From Melieria omissa (lineage: Eukaryota > Arthropoda > Insecta > Diptera > Ulidiidae), in the NCBI GenBank assembly GCA_963971225.1, contig OZ020267.1, positions 102,993,729-103,057,728 of the forward strand: a stretch of DNA of 64,000 bases, written 5' to 3'. The notes under the pieces were generated by a model. The model saw nothing but the letters and a program-made list of their open reading frames with translations. It had not been told where the DNA came from and ran no database searches. A program made the translations under genes and the position numbers. Shown piece after piece: positions 34,295 to 46,922 of this stretch (its first letter is position 1; each line of letters opens with the position of its first letter).

Positions 34295-36920
34295 ATGTCC
34301 ACCGCAACAATTATGGATATTCCAGTAATTGTGAATTGTAAGTAGCACACATTTTTGGTAGAATGTGCACAAATTTCAATTTACAATCATTATATCCAAC
34401 ATTTTTTTTTATTTTCCAAGTTAAAATTTTGTGTTTGATGGTAATATTTGAATTATTGAAAATTATGCAGTTTAAAATATGTGAAAAAATTAAATAATTA
34501 ATAATTGAAAACAACGTCGAACATTTTCCACGTATTTTCATCACAGCTAATGCATATTTCTTAAACTGAAAACATAGATGTTTGTGCTCATAACTTCGTT
34601 GCTGAAAGTCTTAACCCTTTGAAGCATACATTTTTCAGATAACTTTTTTTCAATGAAAATAGTCGCCCTGGGGGTTTTCGGGGTCGCTGATCACGAATAT
34701 GTAATCAAATTTTTGAAATTCAGCAATCCAATATGGCGGATCCAATATGGCGGACCGAATTAGTGAAACTTATTCACATCTGTATGAAAATTGGTATACG
34801 GAGGTTTTCGAGGTTGCTGATTACGAATTTGATATCAGATTACCGAAATTCAAAATAGCGGATCCAATATGGCCGACAGAATTAGTGAAAAAACCGAAAA
34901 CCTCCGTATACCAATTTTCATATTGATATGAATAAGTGTAACTAATTCGGTCCGCCATATTGGATCCGCCATTTTGAATTTCGGTAATCTGATATCAAAT
35001 TCGTAATCAGCAACCTCGAAAACCTCCGTATACCAATTTTCATACAGATGTGAATAAGTTTCACTAATTCGGTCCGCCATATTGGATCCGCCATTTTGAA
35101 TTTTGGTAATCTGATAATAAATTCGTGATCAGCGACCCCGAAAACCCCTGGACACCAATTTTTGTATCAATCTGTTAAAAACTTTTCAAGATAAGTGGTA
35201 GTATTCTAGGTGGGATATACGTCTTCCCACCGTGCTGCAAAGGGTTAAATTATTTTTTCATATGTGCAATTTTACATTTAATTTTTTTTTTGTAATTTTT
35301 GAATTCTATACCACCTCGAAAATATAGATCTGTGTTTTTATCGCTGCTGGAAGTCTATTATGTGTGCAAAGCTGCAATTATCTACAAACTTTTATGTTTT
35401 CCAAATGTTTCTATTGTATTCCATCAGCCTTCAGGCGCATTGGCATCGACATACACGCCTCCCCAGACAGCCCCTTTTTGAAGTATCCATTGAGATTCAT
35501 TATACCTGCGGCAGGCCAAATATTCTGGAACCTTGCCATATTCACCTACGTGCTCACCTACTACAATGATGTGGATAAAGTTGCGTCAGCGTTTACCATG
35601 ATGACCCAAATGCTTCTGACTGCGGCTAAAGTTGTAGTTTTTATGTCACGCGGCAGACGATTCATAACTCTAATACAAAATTTCGAGGAACTGGCTATGC
35701 AAGGTATAAAAAATACAGTTTTTAGGACCAAACAGTTTTTAGTACAGTTTCTAGTACACATTATTAAAGCAAAATTAAATTATTAAAATAATAATTAAAT
35801 TATTAAAATAATTTAAAAAAATAATAATACAAAACACTAGCCGACAGCGCCGAACGAGAAGTATGGAATACGGAAAGCATGCGTATCATGCCCATTATTC
35901 GACCCTATAGCATCGCTCTCTGGACTTCGGTCTTCATTTCTGTGGTGATGCCGCTGCTAAAATTGCTCATCACCTACATTATCTATGACGAAATAGAGAT
36001 AACACTATCAATACCAGGAATGTTAGTAAACGCACCATTCAATCATTTGATTATTATTAACCTGTACTTCCTTGCAGTTTTCCCTACGATTACACACAAA
36101 CATTTTATTTCATATTGACCAATATTTTGTTAGTGCTTCTGATGTATATTGCCATCAATGCCATTGTCGGTGTGGAGGGCCTCTTCGGTTGGTATGTCTG
36201 CAATGTGACTGCACATTGTCGCATACTTCGCCTGAAAGTGGCGCGCGTCTTTGACGATGTCAACAATCTGTCGGCAACGCGTTTTCAACGCAAATTCGCC
36301 CAAATTATTGAATATCATTGTCGAATTATGATCATGGCATCAGAGTTTAATGTTCTGTTTGCGCAAATCGTTTTCGTCGAGGTCTTCTGCAGCTGTCTGC
36401 AGCTCTGTTGTTTGACATTTAAATTTGCCTTCTCAACAGACCCGTCCATCTATCTGAACGTCTCGATGCTATTGGCCTCGCTTATGCTGCAACTGATGAT
36501 CTACTGTTTCGGTGGCGAGAAGGTAAAGAACGAGGTGAGACGGTTTGGTACTTTCATTAGATATCCATATCGACTTTAAGAACTTTGATTCGTTCAGAAC
36601 GACGCAATGTGTGACAGCATTTACTTGCTGACACCTTGGCACAAGTTGCCACCAAAGATGCAAAAGTCATTCGCCATGTCACTAATACGCACACAACGCC
36701 CAATGACGCTGTCGGGATATTTTTTTACAGCCGATCGTGAACTTCTAGTATGGGTACGTAGAAAATAGCGCAGCATCAACAAGGCGTTTTGCTTCCCATA
36801 TTCAAAACATATTGTTTTGTGCAGATCTTCAAGACCGCCGGCTCTTTCACCGCTCTACTTTTTGCACTGAAGGAAAAACAGAATACGTTCGATGCAACTG
36901 CGGAACCACACGTACTATAG
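34295..36920 (+). CDS. Odorant receptor D (7tm_6 family), six exons
   Basis: Exons 34,295-34,337, 35,428-35,703, 35,841-36,021, 36,078-36,534, 36,598-36,753 and 36,825-36,920 give 402 residues in the same phases as copy C, with no stop. Exon 1 reads MSTATIMDIPVIVN. Other marks: FRRIGIDIHASPDSPFLKY, MSRGRRFITLIQNFEELAMQ, EGLFGWYVCNVTAHCRIL, LMIYCFGGEKVKNE, GYFFTADRELLVW, IFKTAGSFTALLFAL. Differences from C are scattered in helices and loops, so ligand range may differ. Intron 1 is enlarged by a 630-bp TTAA element. AATAAA at 36,985. Its upstream block is intact. Confidence 0.92.
34615..35244. mobile_element. TTAA-flanked element with large internal inverted repeats, in intron 1 of receptor D
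   Basis: 630 bp between TTAA copies at 34,611-34,614 and 35,245-35,248; termini CCCTTTGAAGCA / TGCTGCAAAGGG. Inside, two inverted blocks of about 150 bp (GATCCAATATGGCGGACCG versus CGGTCCGCCATATTGGATC, with GGTATACGGAGGTTTTCGAG versus its complement) could fold into a long hairpin. Receptor F keeps the uninserted site, a single TTAA at 57,047-57,050. Confidence 0.85.
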
Positions 36921-37059
36921 ACACATTCGAACGAACTTCATTCTTCAATGTTATGTAATGCTTTAAAAAAATAATAAGCTCAATAATAAATGTGGTAATG
37001 TGGAAACATTCTTCTTAATCATTTTCTTAGTAACAAAATATAAGGAACCTCATATTCAA

Positions 37060-37215
37060 AATATTGTCTGTCTTCTTTTCAAAATTTGAATATTTTTCTA
37101 TATTTTTTTTATTTGTCCATTGTTTTTAATTGTTCAACTTTTAAATATTTTTCTATTATATATATATTTTTTATTGTCTATCTTCTTTTCAACGTTTAAA
37201 TATTTTTCTATAATT
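37060..37215 (+). repeat. AACGTTTAAATATTTTTCTA minisatellite after receptor D
   Basis: Three units of TCTTCTTTTCAA(C/A)GTTTAAAT with TTTTCTATATTTT, the same as the array after receptor C. Confidence 0.7.
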
Positions 37216-37279
37216 TTTCAACTACTGAATCTAAAGCATATTTCGATCTGACTGTGTGAGAGTCCAGTGTCTTAATTTC

Positions 37280-38010
37280 CGCTGAACAGTCTAGACAAGT
37301 CGTTGGATGCAAGTCTAGCAGGTACTCTGATCATACGTTTAGACTGAGCTATGGCGTAAATTTCGGCTTGAAGTAGACTACACCTGAAAGCTTATCCGAA
37401 TAGAACCCGCACCTGTACCGCAGTCCATTTTCGATCCGTCAGTGAAGATTGGGAGATTGCACTCACCTTTGGAAAGTGGGTTCGGTAAGTTTTATTGAAA
37501 CAAAGAGTAAAAGTTAGCGTACTTCGGATATATCCGTAGCAGTATGGAGTCATGCCCCATTGTGTGTAACTTGAACTAGTTCGCCGCTCGAAATCTGATA
37601 ACAGTCTTCTTTGCTGTGCACGTTTAGCAGATGTCCAGAGATAGATTTCTGTTGATAGAAATGCTGGGCCCGCCTGAAGTACTGATCTCATGCATTCGGT
37701 TCTTCCCAAACAGGGAATTCTCTGCATTTTGTTTAAAATATCGATTTGAGAAATCTTGCCTTCGATGCCAAATCAGGATACCGTAGCACAGAATGGGTTT
37801 CACTATTGGTGTGTATATCCAGTGGATAATGTCTAGTTGTAGTCCTCATTTCCTGTCCAATATTTTCCTACAGGAGTCAAGAGTCTGAAGTGTTCAACCT
37901 TCAGGTTGCTTTCCCCGAATAATTTACAGTCTAGAACGACCCCCAAGAGTTTAACTTCCTTGAAAAAGTTCAAAACTGTTTCGGTCATTTTGGATGTGGC
38001 AAAGCAAGGT
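37280..38010 (-). pseudogene. Old RNase H-bearing LINE relic
   Basis: On the minus strand: KEVKLLGVVLDCKLF near 37,960 (the KYLGVTLD thumb region of the LINE at 23.7 kb), a frame with ECMRSVLQAGPAFLSTEIYL at 37,620-37,700, an SLTDRKWTAVQ segment recalling the TDGSK of RNase H, and LLQAEIYAIAQS near 37,350 recalling QAELYAI. Several stops and frame changes. Much older than the LINE at 23,669. Confidence 0.65.
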
Positions 38011-38330
38011 ACGCCAAGTCTTTGAGCGCCGCCTCAAAAAACTTAGGCAATTTATTACAAAACATTATTTATTCTAGATTTCTGAAACTTCTAGTTTAGT
38101 ACTGGAAGGAAAAAAAATGTTTCCAGACTATTCTATATTTTTGTATTTTAGTAATTCTGGTATTTAGATATTTAAGGGACTTAAATTTCAATTAAAATTT
38201 CTGAAAACAAACAATTTCTAAAAATTTTTCTAATTCAAAACATTCAATTTTAGAAAATGTGTCAATCTTTAATAGTATTAAATTTCTAAAAAAATTTAAA
38301 AACAAATTTCGAAAATGTTTTCTAATTTAA

Positions 38331-39413
38331 CCCTCCGATGCCCAACAAGGTCCGTAGGAAGCTATGGCGTTTTTAAAAACAATTATTTTGTATTGTATAC
38401 GTTTTTGCCTATCTGTCTGTAGTAAACAAAATACATATATTGTAGTATTTAATGGTACGGTGGCATCACCCGAGCAATGGCACTGTTCAGTGTGCATTGG
38501 CAACACTCGAGCGATGGGACTACTCGCGGCATGATGGCTGACGTTGCCGCCAAAAGCCAAAGTAGCAAGTGAAAAACGCGCGAAAGACACAGGGAGACGA
38601 ATAAGTGACAGCGAACGAGACGGACGTGCCGAGCGGAGTCGGCAAGACACCAGTTACCTCATATATTGTTTTTTTCCAATCCTTTGTATTACACACTTCT
38701 ATTAAATAAAGCAAGTAAGCTGAAAGTTACAAAAAATAAGCTTACTACAATATGTTCACAATATACGCGAACAGCGGCGCACGCAGGATTTTATTTCCGG
38801 GGGGGTTTCGTGTAACTTTTTTGAGAATTTTGAAATAGAATAAAATTGAGATGTATGAATCTACAGACTAAGATCCAATACATGTATGTTTCCTCATACC
38901 TCACATATTTTGGTCCTGAAAGTTCAAAATAGCAAATTTATTTAAAAGGAGACAATTTTTCTCTTTTATTTGATACCCATATATTCATTATTACACAACC
39001 GCAAATATTAAAAAAAATTTAAATGTGTATGTCCTTAAAATGTTAAAGTCCTTTAAAAATCACTTTGGGTCAGAAAATGAAAACTGACTACGCCAGGTAA
39101 ATGACCTCTAGTTTCACGCCTATATCAACATTTGGATGGGTCACGGTGTAAAAAATGTAAAGTTGGTGTTTTCACTCAATGCATCATAACTTTGTCATTT
39201 GTCTTTCGATTCCCTTGATGGTAGGCTTAATGTTTGCACAAATAATATATTTTTCACCTTAGGTTTTGAAACTAAAGGAAATAATTTATTTTATCTATGA
39301 AAAAACATTAAGAAATTTATGATTTTTGAAAATGTCCGAAATTTTTACGTTTTTACAACTTTCATCGTCAGTAATTTCTCCAAATCTCATCTGATTTATC
39401 GGTTATCGGAGGG
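38331..39413. mobile_element. piggyBac-type non-autonomous element
   Basis: 1,083 bp between TTAA at 38,327-38,330 and 39,414-39,417, termini CCCTCCGATGC / TTATCGGAGGG. No transposase. Internal parts match 29.2-29.8 kb and 33.2 kb. Confidence 0.75.
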
Positions 39414-39641
39414 TTAAAATTTTTATTTTAGAAAATTATGTCAATCTTTAATATGCTTAACACTAGGATGTGCAACTGGGCTTTTTCAGGCCCATTTTGA
39501 CTTTGAGTAGTCGCCAAATTTTTTCCATAGCTCTGATCGCCGAAATATTTCAGCCAACTACTGCTAATGTTTTCTTAATGAAACGAAACCAACAATAGTT
39601 TATTTGCATCGATTTTGTAGAACATGGCCACTTTATGTATA

Positions 39642-40229
39642 GGGTGTTTTTTTAGAGGTTTGTTTTTCGAATAGAGATAAAAGTGGCATTTTGTGGTCAA
39701 ATCTGGCAACTCTAATGTCATTTATGTTCAGTTTGGTTTGCCATTTCATCATGAACAGGCTGACAAAAGAACAACGCTTGCAAATCGTGCAAATTTATTT
39801 CGAAAATAATGGTTCAGTTCGCGAAGTTTACCGCAAGCTCCGTCCATTTTATGGTCGACATAATCGTCCATCAGAGCAAAATCGGTCCATCCATCGGTTA
39901 ACCATGGGTTGTTTTCGCACTACGTTTACTCTATGTGATAATACGCATCCGCAGAGACGTCGAACAGTGCGCACCGAAGAAACAATTGCCGCTGTAGAGC
40001 AAAATGTTGAAGAGGACCCGAATGAATCGATTCGCCACCGTGCACAGCAATTGGAGCTTTGTCCATCAACTTTAAAAATTGGACCTGTTGAATTGGCTTT
40101 ATTCGAGCCAGCCGCGGCGGCCACATGCCCGAAATCATATTTAAACATTAATGGCATAAAATTATACTTCCAACGATTTTCTTGTGTTTTATTTCAATTC
40201 GAAGTTCTATACCTCTAAAAAAAACACCC
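39642..40229 (+). mobile_element. Internally deleted mariner-like element
   Basis: 588 bp with inverted termini GGGTGTTTTTTTAGAGGT / ACCTCTAAAAAAAACACCC and TA on both sides (39,640-39,641 and 40,230-40,231). It encodes an N-terminal DNA-binding part starting MNRLTKEQRLQIVQIYFENN at 39,750 and RRTVRTEETIAAVEQNV, but the catalytic half is gone, so it is non-autonomous. Confidence 0.82.
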
Positions 40230-40231
40230 TA

Positions 40232-41560
40232 TATGTAGGCGCTAAGTGGAGCAAATGGGCCTGGCGAGGCCCATTCGTAAATATATGACAAATGTACCTA
40301 AAATGTAACGTAAGCCGTTGAACAAAAATTATTCAAACACGAGCCACCATGTTTGGTAACTTTATAACAATGTATGTGTGCAGTGGCGCACCCAAGGGGG
40401 GTTACAAAGCCATTAATTATATCTATTTGTTGCAAAAAATGCGGCTGGAAAATGTTCCTTCGAATGTTTGGCTCAAAAGTTATGTGTGAAATCCTGTGCC
40501 ACATTGTGTATATGTTGAGATGTTATTTACCGTAAGAAATTTCGCTTCTTATAAGTTTTTGGTCAGGTGTACAAGTATGCTATTCGAAATGTTTTGCATT
40601 GATCGCGTAATCGAGTTTGTATCAATCAATCGATCAATCAACCCCGCTAAACGTCGTGAATACCTAAAGTTTTTAATTTCCCAGCTAATCACTCCTCACA
40701 TGGCAAATAGGGCAATGAAAAGTCACGTTAGTCGCTGGCCTAATATCAGTGAAGCTATGGCGAAATTTAATGTTTTTGCAAGTAATTATAAAATATAAAC
40801 TATTTTGCCTTGTGAATTCTGTCTTTATTAAGTATTACAGACACACTGTCATTACCCAGCACCAAACACATCCGCACGATCAGCAAAGAAAGAACGAAAG
40901 GACTGTACATGGTGTGATCTTCAACATGACGAAAACATTCTTGTCCTGTAAAACATGAAAAAAACGCATGTGCCTTGGCACGGCTCTGTAAATAATATAT
41001 GTTTGTGCCATGGCTGTGCTGCAAAATTACTGTCTCTTTTTATTTTGCTTGATTTGAATTTAATCAATAAATATATTAATTAAATGTTGTGCCATATACA
41101 AAGAGCAGTTTTACTTTTTAGGGCACCTCAACCCCCCACTCTCGTAAGAAATCCCCCTAATAATTACATCGACCCATAGCTATACTATATAAATTTCTTA
41201 TTTATATAAATTTCGATCAAAATGAAATCACGTTTTGATTTTTTGTTGTTATAATTTATGTTTTTTATCAAAAAAATTTATGAATTGTTCAAAAAACTGA
41301 AACCTAAAATTCATGAATTTGTACTCCTTTGCAGACCATTGTACGATATATTGTACAAAATTGAATGTTTTCGATATTTTTTGTATTTTATTGCTAAAAT
41401 GTTCAATGAGAGTCAATATTTTGAAGGAAAAATTTGTATCTCAAGATATGTGGAAATTGACCGGAAAGGGTTAAACATGAGTTTCCTTATATCTTTTTAT
41501 TGAGAAATTAATTAAGGGAAAATTTTATTACAACATTTATTATTAAGTTCATTATTTTTA
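40232..41560. other. Intergenic DNA, no gene
   Basis: AT-rich, with a CAGTGGCGCACCCAAGGGGG transposon-like start at 40,382. The frames present lack domains. Confidence 0.4.
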
Positions 41561-41604
41561 TAGAAACATTGCTCAATTTAATAATGAAGTTCGTTCGAAT
41601 GTGC

Positions 41605-43820
41605 CTATAGTACGTGTGGTTCCGCAGATGCATCAAAAGTGTTTTGTTTTTTTTTCAATGCAAAAAGTAGAGCGGTGAAAGAGCCGGCGGTCCTGAAGAT
41701 CTGCAAGAAATTTGATGAAACAATAGTGGACTTCATTCTTCATAGCATTTTAGGTGTAAAGTTGCTATCGTAGACATTTTTGAATTTTTTCGAAAGCAGT
41801 CATAGCGACAGAGTGCTTTCTACGTACCCATACTAGAAGTGCACGATCGGCTGTAAAAAAATATCCCGACAGCGTCATTGGGCGTTGTGTGCGTATTAGC
41901 GACATGGCGAATGACTTTTGCATCTTTGGTGGCAACTTGTGCCAAGGTGTCAGCAAGTAAATTCTGTCAAACATTCCGTCGTTCTGAACGAATCAAATTT
42001 CTTAAAGTCGACATGAATATCTAATGAAAGTACCAAACAATCTCACCTCGTTCTTTACCTTCTCGCCACCGAAACAGTAGATCATCAGTTGCAGCATAAG
42101 CGAGGCCAGTTGCATCGATGCGTTCAGATAGATGGACGGGTCTGTTGAGAAAGCAAATTGAAATGCCAAACAACAGAGCTGTAGACAGCTCAAAAAGACC
42201 TCGACGAAAACGATTTGCACAAACAGAACATCAAAGTCTGATGCCATAATCATAATTCGACAATGATACTTAATAATTTGGGCGAATTTGCGTTGGAAAT
42301 GCGTTGCCGACAGATTGTTGACTTCGTCAAAGACACGCGCCACTTTCAGGCGAAGTATGCGAAAATGTGCAGTCAAATTGCACACATACCAACCGAAGAG
42401 GCCCTCCACACCGACAATGGCATTGATGTCAAAATATACCAGACACACTGACCAAATATTGGTCAATATGAAATAAAATGTTTGTGTGTGATCGTAGGGG
42501 AAACTGCAAGGAAGCACAGGTTAATTATAATTCAATGAATGAATGGTGCATTCACTAACATTCCTGGTATTGGTAGTGTTATCACTATTTCGTCATAGAT
42601 AATGTATGTGATGAGCAATTTCAGCAGCGGCATCAGCATACACATGGTGGCCGTAGTCCAGAAAGCGATGCTATAGGGTCGAATAATGGGCATGATACGC
42701 ATGCTTTCCGTATTCCATACTTCTCGTTCGGCGCTGTCGGCTAATGTTTTAGATTTATTATTCAATTAATATTTTAATAATTTAATTTTGCTTTAATAAT
42801 GCATACTAGAAACTGTACTAAAAACTGTTTGGTAATAATAACTGTATTTTTTACACCTTGCATGGCCAGATCCTCAAAATTTTGTATTAGACTTATGAAT
42901 TGTCTGCCGCGTGCCATAAAAACAACAATTTTAGCCGAAGTCAGAAGCATTTGGGTCATTACGGAAAACGCTGACATAACTTTTTCCACATCATTGAAGT
43001 AGGTGAGCACGTAGGTAAATATGGCAAAGGTCCAGATAATTTTGCCTACCGTAGGCATAATGAATCTTAATGGATACTTCAAAATGGGGCTGTCTGGAGA
43101 GGCGCGTATGTCGATGCCAATGCGACTGAAGGCTGGTGGAATAGAATATAAACATTTGGAAAACATATAAGTTTTTAGATAATTGCAGCTATGCTCACAT
43201 AATAGACTTTCAGAAGCGATAAAAACACAGATACATGTTTCCGAGCTTGAAAATTTCCAAAAAAAAACATGAAACGTATAAAATTGCACATATGAAAAAA
43301 CAATTTTAGATTTTCAGCAACGAAGTTATGAGCACAAACATCTATGTTTTCAGTTTAAGAAATATGCATTAGCTGTGATGAAAATACGTCGAAAATGTTC
43401 GACGTTGCTTTCAATTACTCATTATTTAATTTTTCACATCTTTTAAACTGCAAATGTTTTAATAATTCAAATATTACAATCAAACACAACATTTGAGCTT
43501 GAAAATGTATTTAACCGTAGATCGAGCTTTGTATCAAAAATAATACATTTGGTTTTTTGTTTTATTATAACTTTTTCAGGATATAATTGTGACTTGTGAC
43601 TTTGTTTGTGTTGGGATTATGTCTGTTTAAAACCATCTTTCACACTTTTTAAGAAAAAGGTCTTGAGAAAATTGAAAAGTTTATAATTAATTAAATTAAT
43701 TAATTTTTGTGAAGCTCGATCTATGGTTAAAGAGATATTCAATATAAAGCTAGTAAATTGCAATTTTTGCTACTTACAATTCACAACTAATGTTACATCC
43801 ATAATTGTTGCGGTGGACAT
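41605..43820 (-). CDS. Odorant receptor E (7tm_6 family), six exons, inverted copy
   Basis: Minus-strand exons 43,820-43,778, 43,132-42,857, 42,740-42,560, 42,503-42,047, 41,983-41,828 and 41,700-41,605 give 402 residues in the standard phases with no stop. Exon 1 reads MSTATIMDVTLVVN. Other marks: FSRIGIDIRASPDSPILKY, MARGRQFISLIQNFEDLAMQ, EGLFGWYVCNLTAHFRIL, EYHCRI-type loop (here KYHCRI), LMIYCFGGEKVKNE, IYLLTPWHKLPPKMQ, GYFFTADRALLVW (Ala where others have Glu), IFRTAGSFTALLFAL, then a run of three Lys codons. It is the only member on this strand. It keeps its own upstream block. The last intron has a truncated MITE shared with copy C. Confidence 0.92.
41726..41815. mobile_element. Truncated copy of the receptor C MITE in the last intron of receptor E
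   Basis: From TAGTGGACTTCATTCTTCAT through AGGTGTAAAGTTGCTATCGT to TTTCGAAAGCAGTCATAGCG it matches 28,454-28,593. One terminal repeat is lost next to the splice donor at 41,827. Confidence 0.75.
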
Positions 43821-44038
43821 CTTGTTGTAAGAGTGTCAATTCGGTGACTAAAGGTGGCGATTAAAAGGTTTTAATTATATTTAAGTTTTGCTCAGGTGGA
43901 AAAAATTGTATACGCCTACAACATTTATTGCACCTGTAATTAAAAAGTTCTAACCGAAGAGGCGTTGTGATGCGACATATTTTCTGAGAATGTATGAGGA
44001 AAGGGTTGTTTTAATTGAAATTAGAGTTGGCGAAATGC
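43821..44038 (-). promoter_or_regulatory. Conserved upstream block of receptor E, intact
   Basis: Reverse complement of the D and F blocks, from the ATG at 43,820 out to GAGTTGGCGAAAT. Landmarks CTCAGGTGGAAAAAATTGTA and GGCGTTGTGATGCGACATAT. So the inversion that placed E on the minus strand carried gene and promoter together. Confidence 0.6.
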
Positions 44039-44083
44039 AATTAAAAAAAATATTTAAATGTTAAAAAGAAGGTTAACAATTAA

Positions 44084-44584
44084 CCCTTTCGGTACTCCTT
44101 TTTTGTTTGTAACTTTAAAAATCATTCTTTTCCATTTCCTGTTTAAGCCTACATAATGAATAATCAAAAGTAATTTTTTTAAATATTGTTCGGAAAAGTG
44201 GTTTTTGTGCATCATGCCATATGGCTTAGTAAGAAATAAAAAAAATCGTACAGCCTTAGTGAACTTTATTTGGGCTCTAATTTTTTTTACACTTACTAAA
44301 GCTATAAATACCTACTAGATTACTTACATAAACCTATGAAATAAATTGATTTTTGTAATAGAATAAATAAAAGTACGAAGTGACCTCTTTTTTTATAATA
44401 AGCAGCTCGATAGGACTGCGCACTTTCTGAACCTCAACAATTTACTTTGTACACAAATCATAATTTGGTATAAAAACCTTCAGAGAAAAATACAAAAATA
44501 TAAAAATATAGTATCAACAAGTTTTTGACCTAAAAGAGGCACTGACAAGAGGCTATGCCATATGGCATAGAATAACCGAAAGGG
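44084..44584. mobile_element. 501-bp piggyBac-type element upstream of receptor E
   Basis: TTAA at 44,080-44,083 and 44,585-44,588; termini CCCTTTCGGTA / TAACCGAAAGGG; two internal copies of GCCATATGGC. Receptor F keeps the corresponding empty site (single TTAA in TTTTTTAATTGTTCACC near 56,502). Confidence 0.82.
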
Positions 44585-44609
44585 TTAAAAAAATAAAAAT
44601 AAAAAAATA

Positions 44610-44920
44610 TTTTAAAAATGGAGAAGATTGAAAGGAAGATGGGAAATTGAAAAAAAATATTTAGAAAAATATTTAAATGTTTAAAAGAAGATCGAAAGTT
44701 AAAAAATAATATATATATTAAATAGTCGAAATTATTTAAATGTTGAAAAGAAAATGGACAGTTAAAACAAAATATAGAAAGATATTTTGAAGAAGATGGA
44801 CAGTTAAATCGAATATTGGAAAATATTTAAACGTTGAATAGAAGATAGTCAATTGAAAAAATATATAGAAAAATATTTAAACGTTTAAAATATACAGAAA
44901 ATATATTAAAATACGCATAT
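44610..44920 (-). repeat. Minisatellite upstream of receptor E (reverse orientation)
   Basis: At least five units containing AGAAAAATATTTAAA(C/T)GTT and GAAGAT, the reverse complement of the spacer array after C and D. Confidence 0.75.
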
Positions 44921-44929
44921 AGTGCAAAA

Positions 44930-45805
44930 GTGAACAAATGGTTTTAGGTTAGTTACTTTTATTCCTGCCAAATCCTATTTTCTAAAGTTAGGGCATAAGT
45001 ACTTACGGTTTATGTCAATTAGACCTTTAAAGAAAGCAACAACAATAAATTACAACAACAACAATGCATACTTATTAACCCTCGGATAGACTTTGTCCTC
45101 TGGCCAGACGAAATGGTTCTATTTTTATTCATAACTTTTTTTTCTCTGCGCTCCACCGTGCTGTGCTTTCGTGACTTTTCAAGTTTCGTGATATAAAACG
45201 TAAGAAATAAAAAGAATTTTTACGCGGTTTTATGCATTTTTTTTGTCACAAAGTCAGTTTCTACACATCTGCACTTTGTCGTCTGGCCAGACGAAAAATT
45301 GTTTTTGCGAGAATCGAGTGTATTATTAGTTTTTATTATTATTTTAACTTTCATCGATTTCTAAAAATTATGGCTAAATAATCACAGCATGCCGAGAGCT
45401 TGATGAAAATGTAAAAATGGAAAATTATTTAAAAATTCGAAAAAATAAGTAAGCCAAAAGAAGCGCTTTTTTGCATTCGTGGTCACTTTGTATGTGAAAG
45501 TCATTTGATTTTTACAAAGGTTTAATATATAAATGCATATTAAATTTGTTGCGATTTGTAACTTATCATTCATTTATATCATTCCAGTAGCCAACTGCTC
45601 CTGTTGCTGTAGCTCCGCAGAAATTTAGGTCTGGTTCAAGCGCTATATGCCTAAACAAAACATACAAGCATCGCAAAACACGAATTTAATGTCAGCAATG
45701 TGGCGACCACGTTGATCTGTCGCACACACATGTGTATCACAAGTGCCATGAATGCATTGAATAAATCCAAAATTAAGCAAAATATGCATTTTTTATCTAT
45801 ATCTA
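44930..45805. other. Intergenic DNA with a one-sided TTAA-element end
   Basis: TTAA followed by CCCTCGGATAG at 45,074-45,088 looks like the left end of a further TTAA element, with two copies of CTGGCCAGACGAAA inside, but no matching right end was found. No gene. Confidence 0.35.
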
Positions 45806-45807
45806 TA

Positions 45808-46922
45808 TCTATACTATTAGGGTCAGATGGGGTAAATGTAAACAAGGGGCAAATGTATACAGGGGTTATTTTATGCTTTTAAAATTAACTGCAACAGCCC
45901 ATGACCAAAAAAAATATTAATTTACATGCTAAATTATATGGTAACAAAACTCATCTATAGTATGCTTTTTAAGGCAATATGGGCATCAAACGATTCAGCG
46001 TGTCATTGCGGAAAACATAGGTTATAATATAATCGGCCACGCCCACTTTCCGCGCCCACTAAACTAACAAAACGAAGCTACGGTACATGTCGGGAAATCA
46101 GTATTAATACCAAATGGTTCCGTGTTTTGTTGATATTACCACAGGATATATAAGATTAATCACGCCTACCTATTACGCCTTTTTCGTCACGATCACTATA
46201 ATAACAAATCAGCCATAATATATTTGTCACAGCAATACCGGTGTCAAACGATTTAGCGATTCGATAGGGGGAATGGGGTGGGTTTTTCACAAGGGGGCGT
46301 GGCACCCCCCATACAACTTAAATTTTCAATATGGAATATCTTCGGAATGAGAAATCGGACAGCAATGAAATTTGATGCGGGGCCACCGTTTAGATGTGCC
46401 GTTTTACTGGTAAAACTTTGTGAGCGTTGGTCAAGGGGCGTGGCACTTTTTAAGCGCCCTATTGTTTTCAATAACTTTGGAACTGCAAATCACACAACAA
46501 GATATTTGGCACATACTTACGATTTCGATGTGCCCTTCGACAAGGAGAGTAGAGTGGGTTTACGAGGGGTATGGCAACGCCTATAGAACCCAAATTTTTA
46601 ATGTGGAATATCTTCTGAACAATAAGTTACAAAGCTTTGAAGTTTTGTATACCATCGTCTCATAGATGTGTCATTCTACTGGCAACATTTTACGGGCGTT
46701 GACAAGGGAAGCGTTATATTTTTTGTGACTGAAATTTTCCGCGGAACTTTGGAACTGAAAGTCGCATATCAATAAAACCGGGTCACACCCTTCGACTGGA
46801 GGAATGGATTGGGCATTACATAAAAGAGGCGTGGCATTGCCCATAGAATGTAGTATGAGGAAACTTGATTTATTGGGCCCATTGACTTTAAACTTGCGTG
46901 CAAAGCCGCAGGGCCCTACTAG
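45808..46922 (+). mobile_element. Helitron-like non-autonomous element
   Basis: It starts A|TCTATACTATTAGGGTC and ends GTGCAAAGCCGCAGGGCCCT-ACTAG|T, matching the TC...CTRR, A/T insertion pattern of Helitrons. The body carries GGGCGTGGCACCCCCCATAC and GGGGCGTGGCACTTTTTAAG modules as in 22,281-26,482. No protein of its own. Sequence just after it (TAAGAAAATATAAGGAACC) is receptor 3' flanking sequence. Confidence 0.65.
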
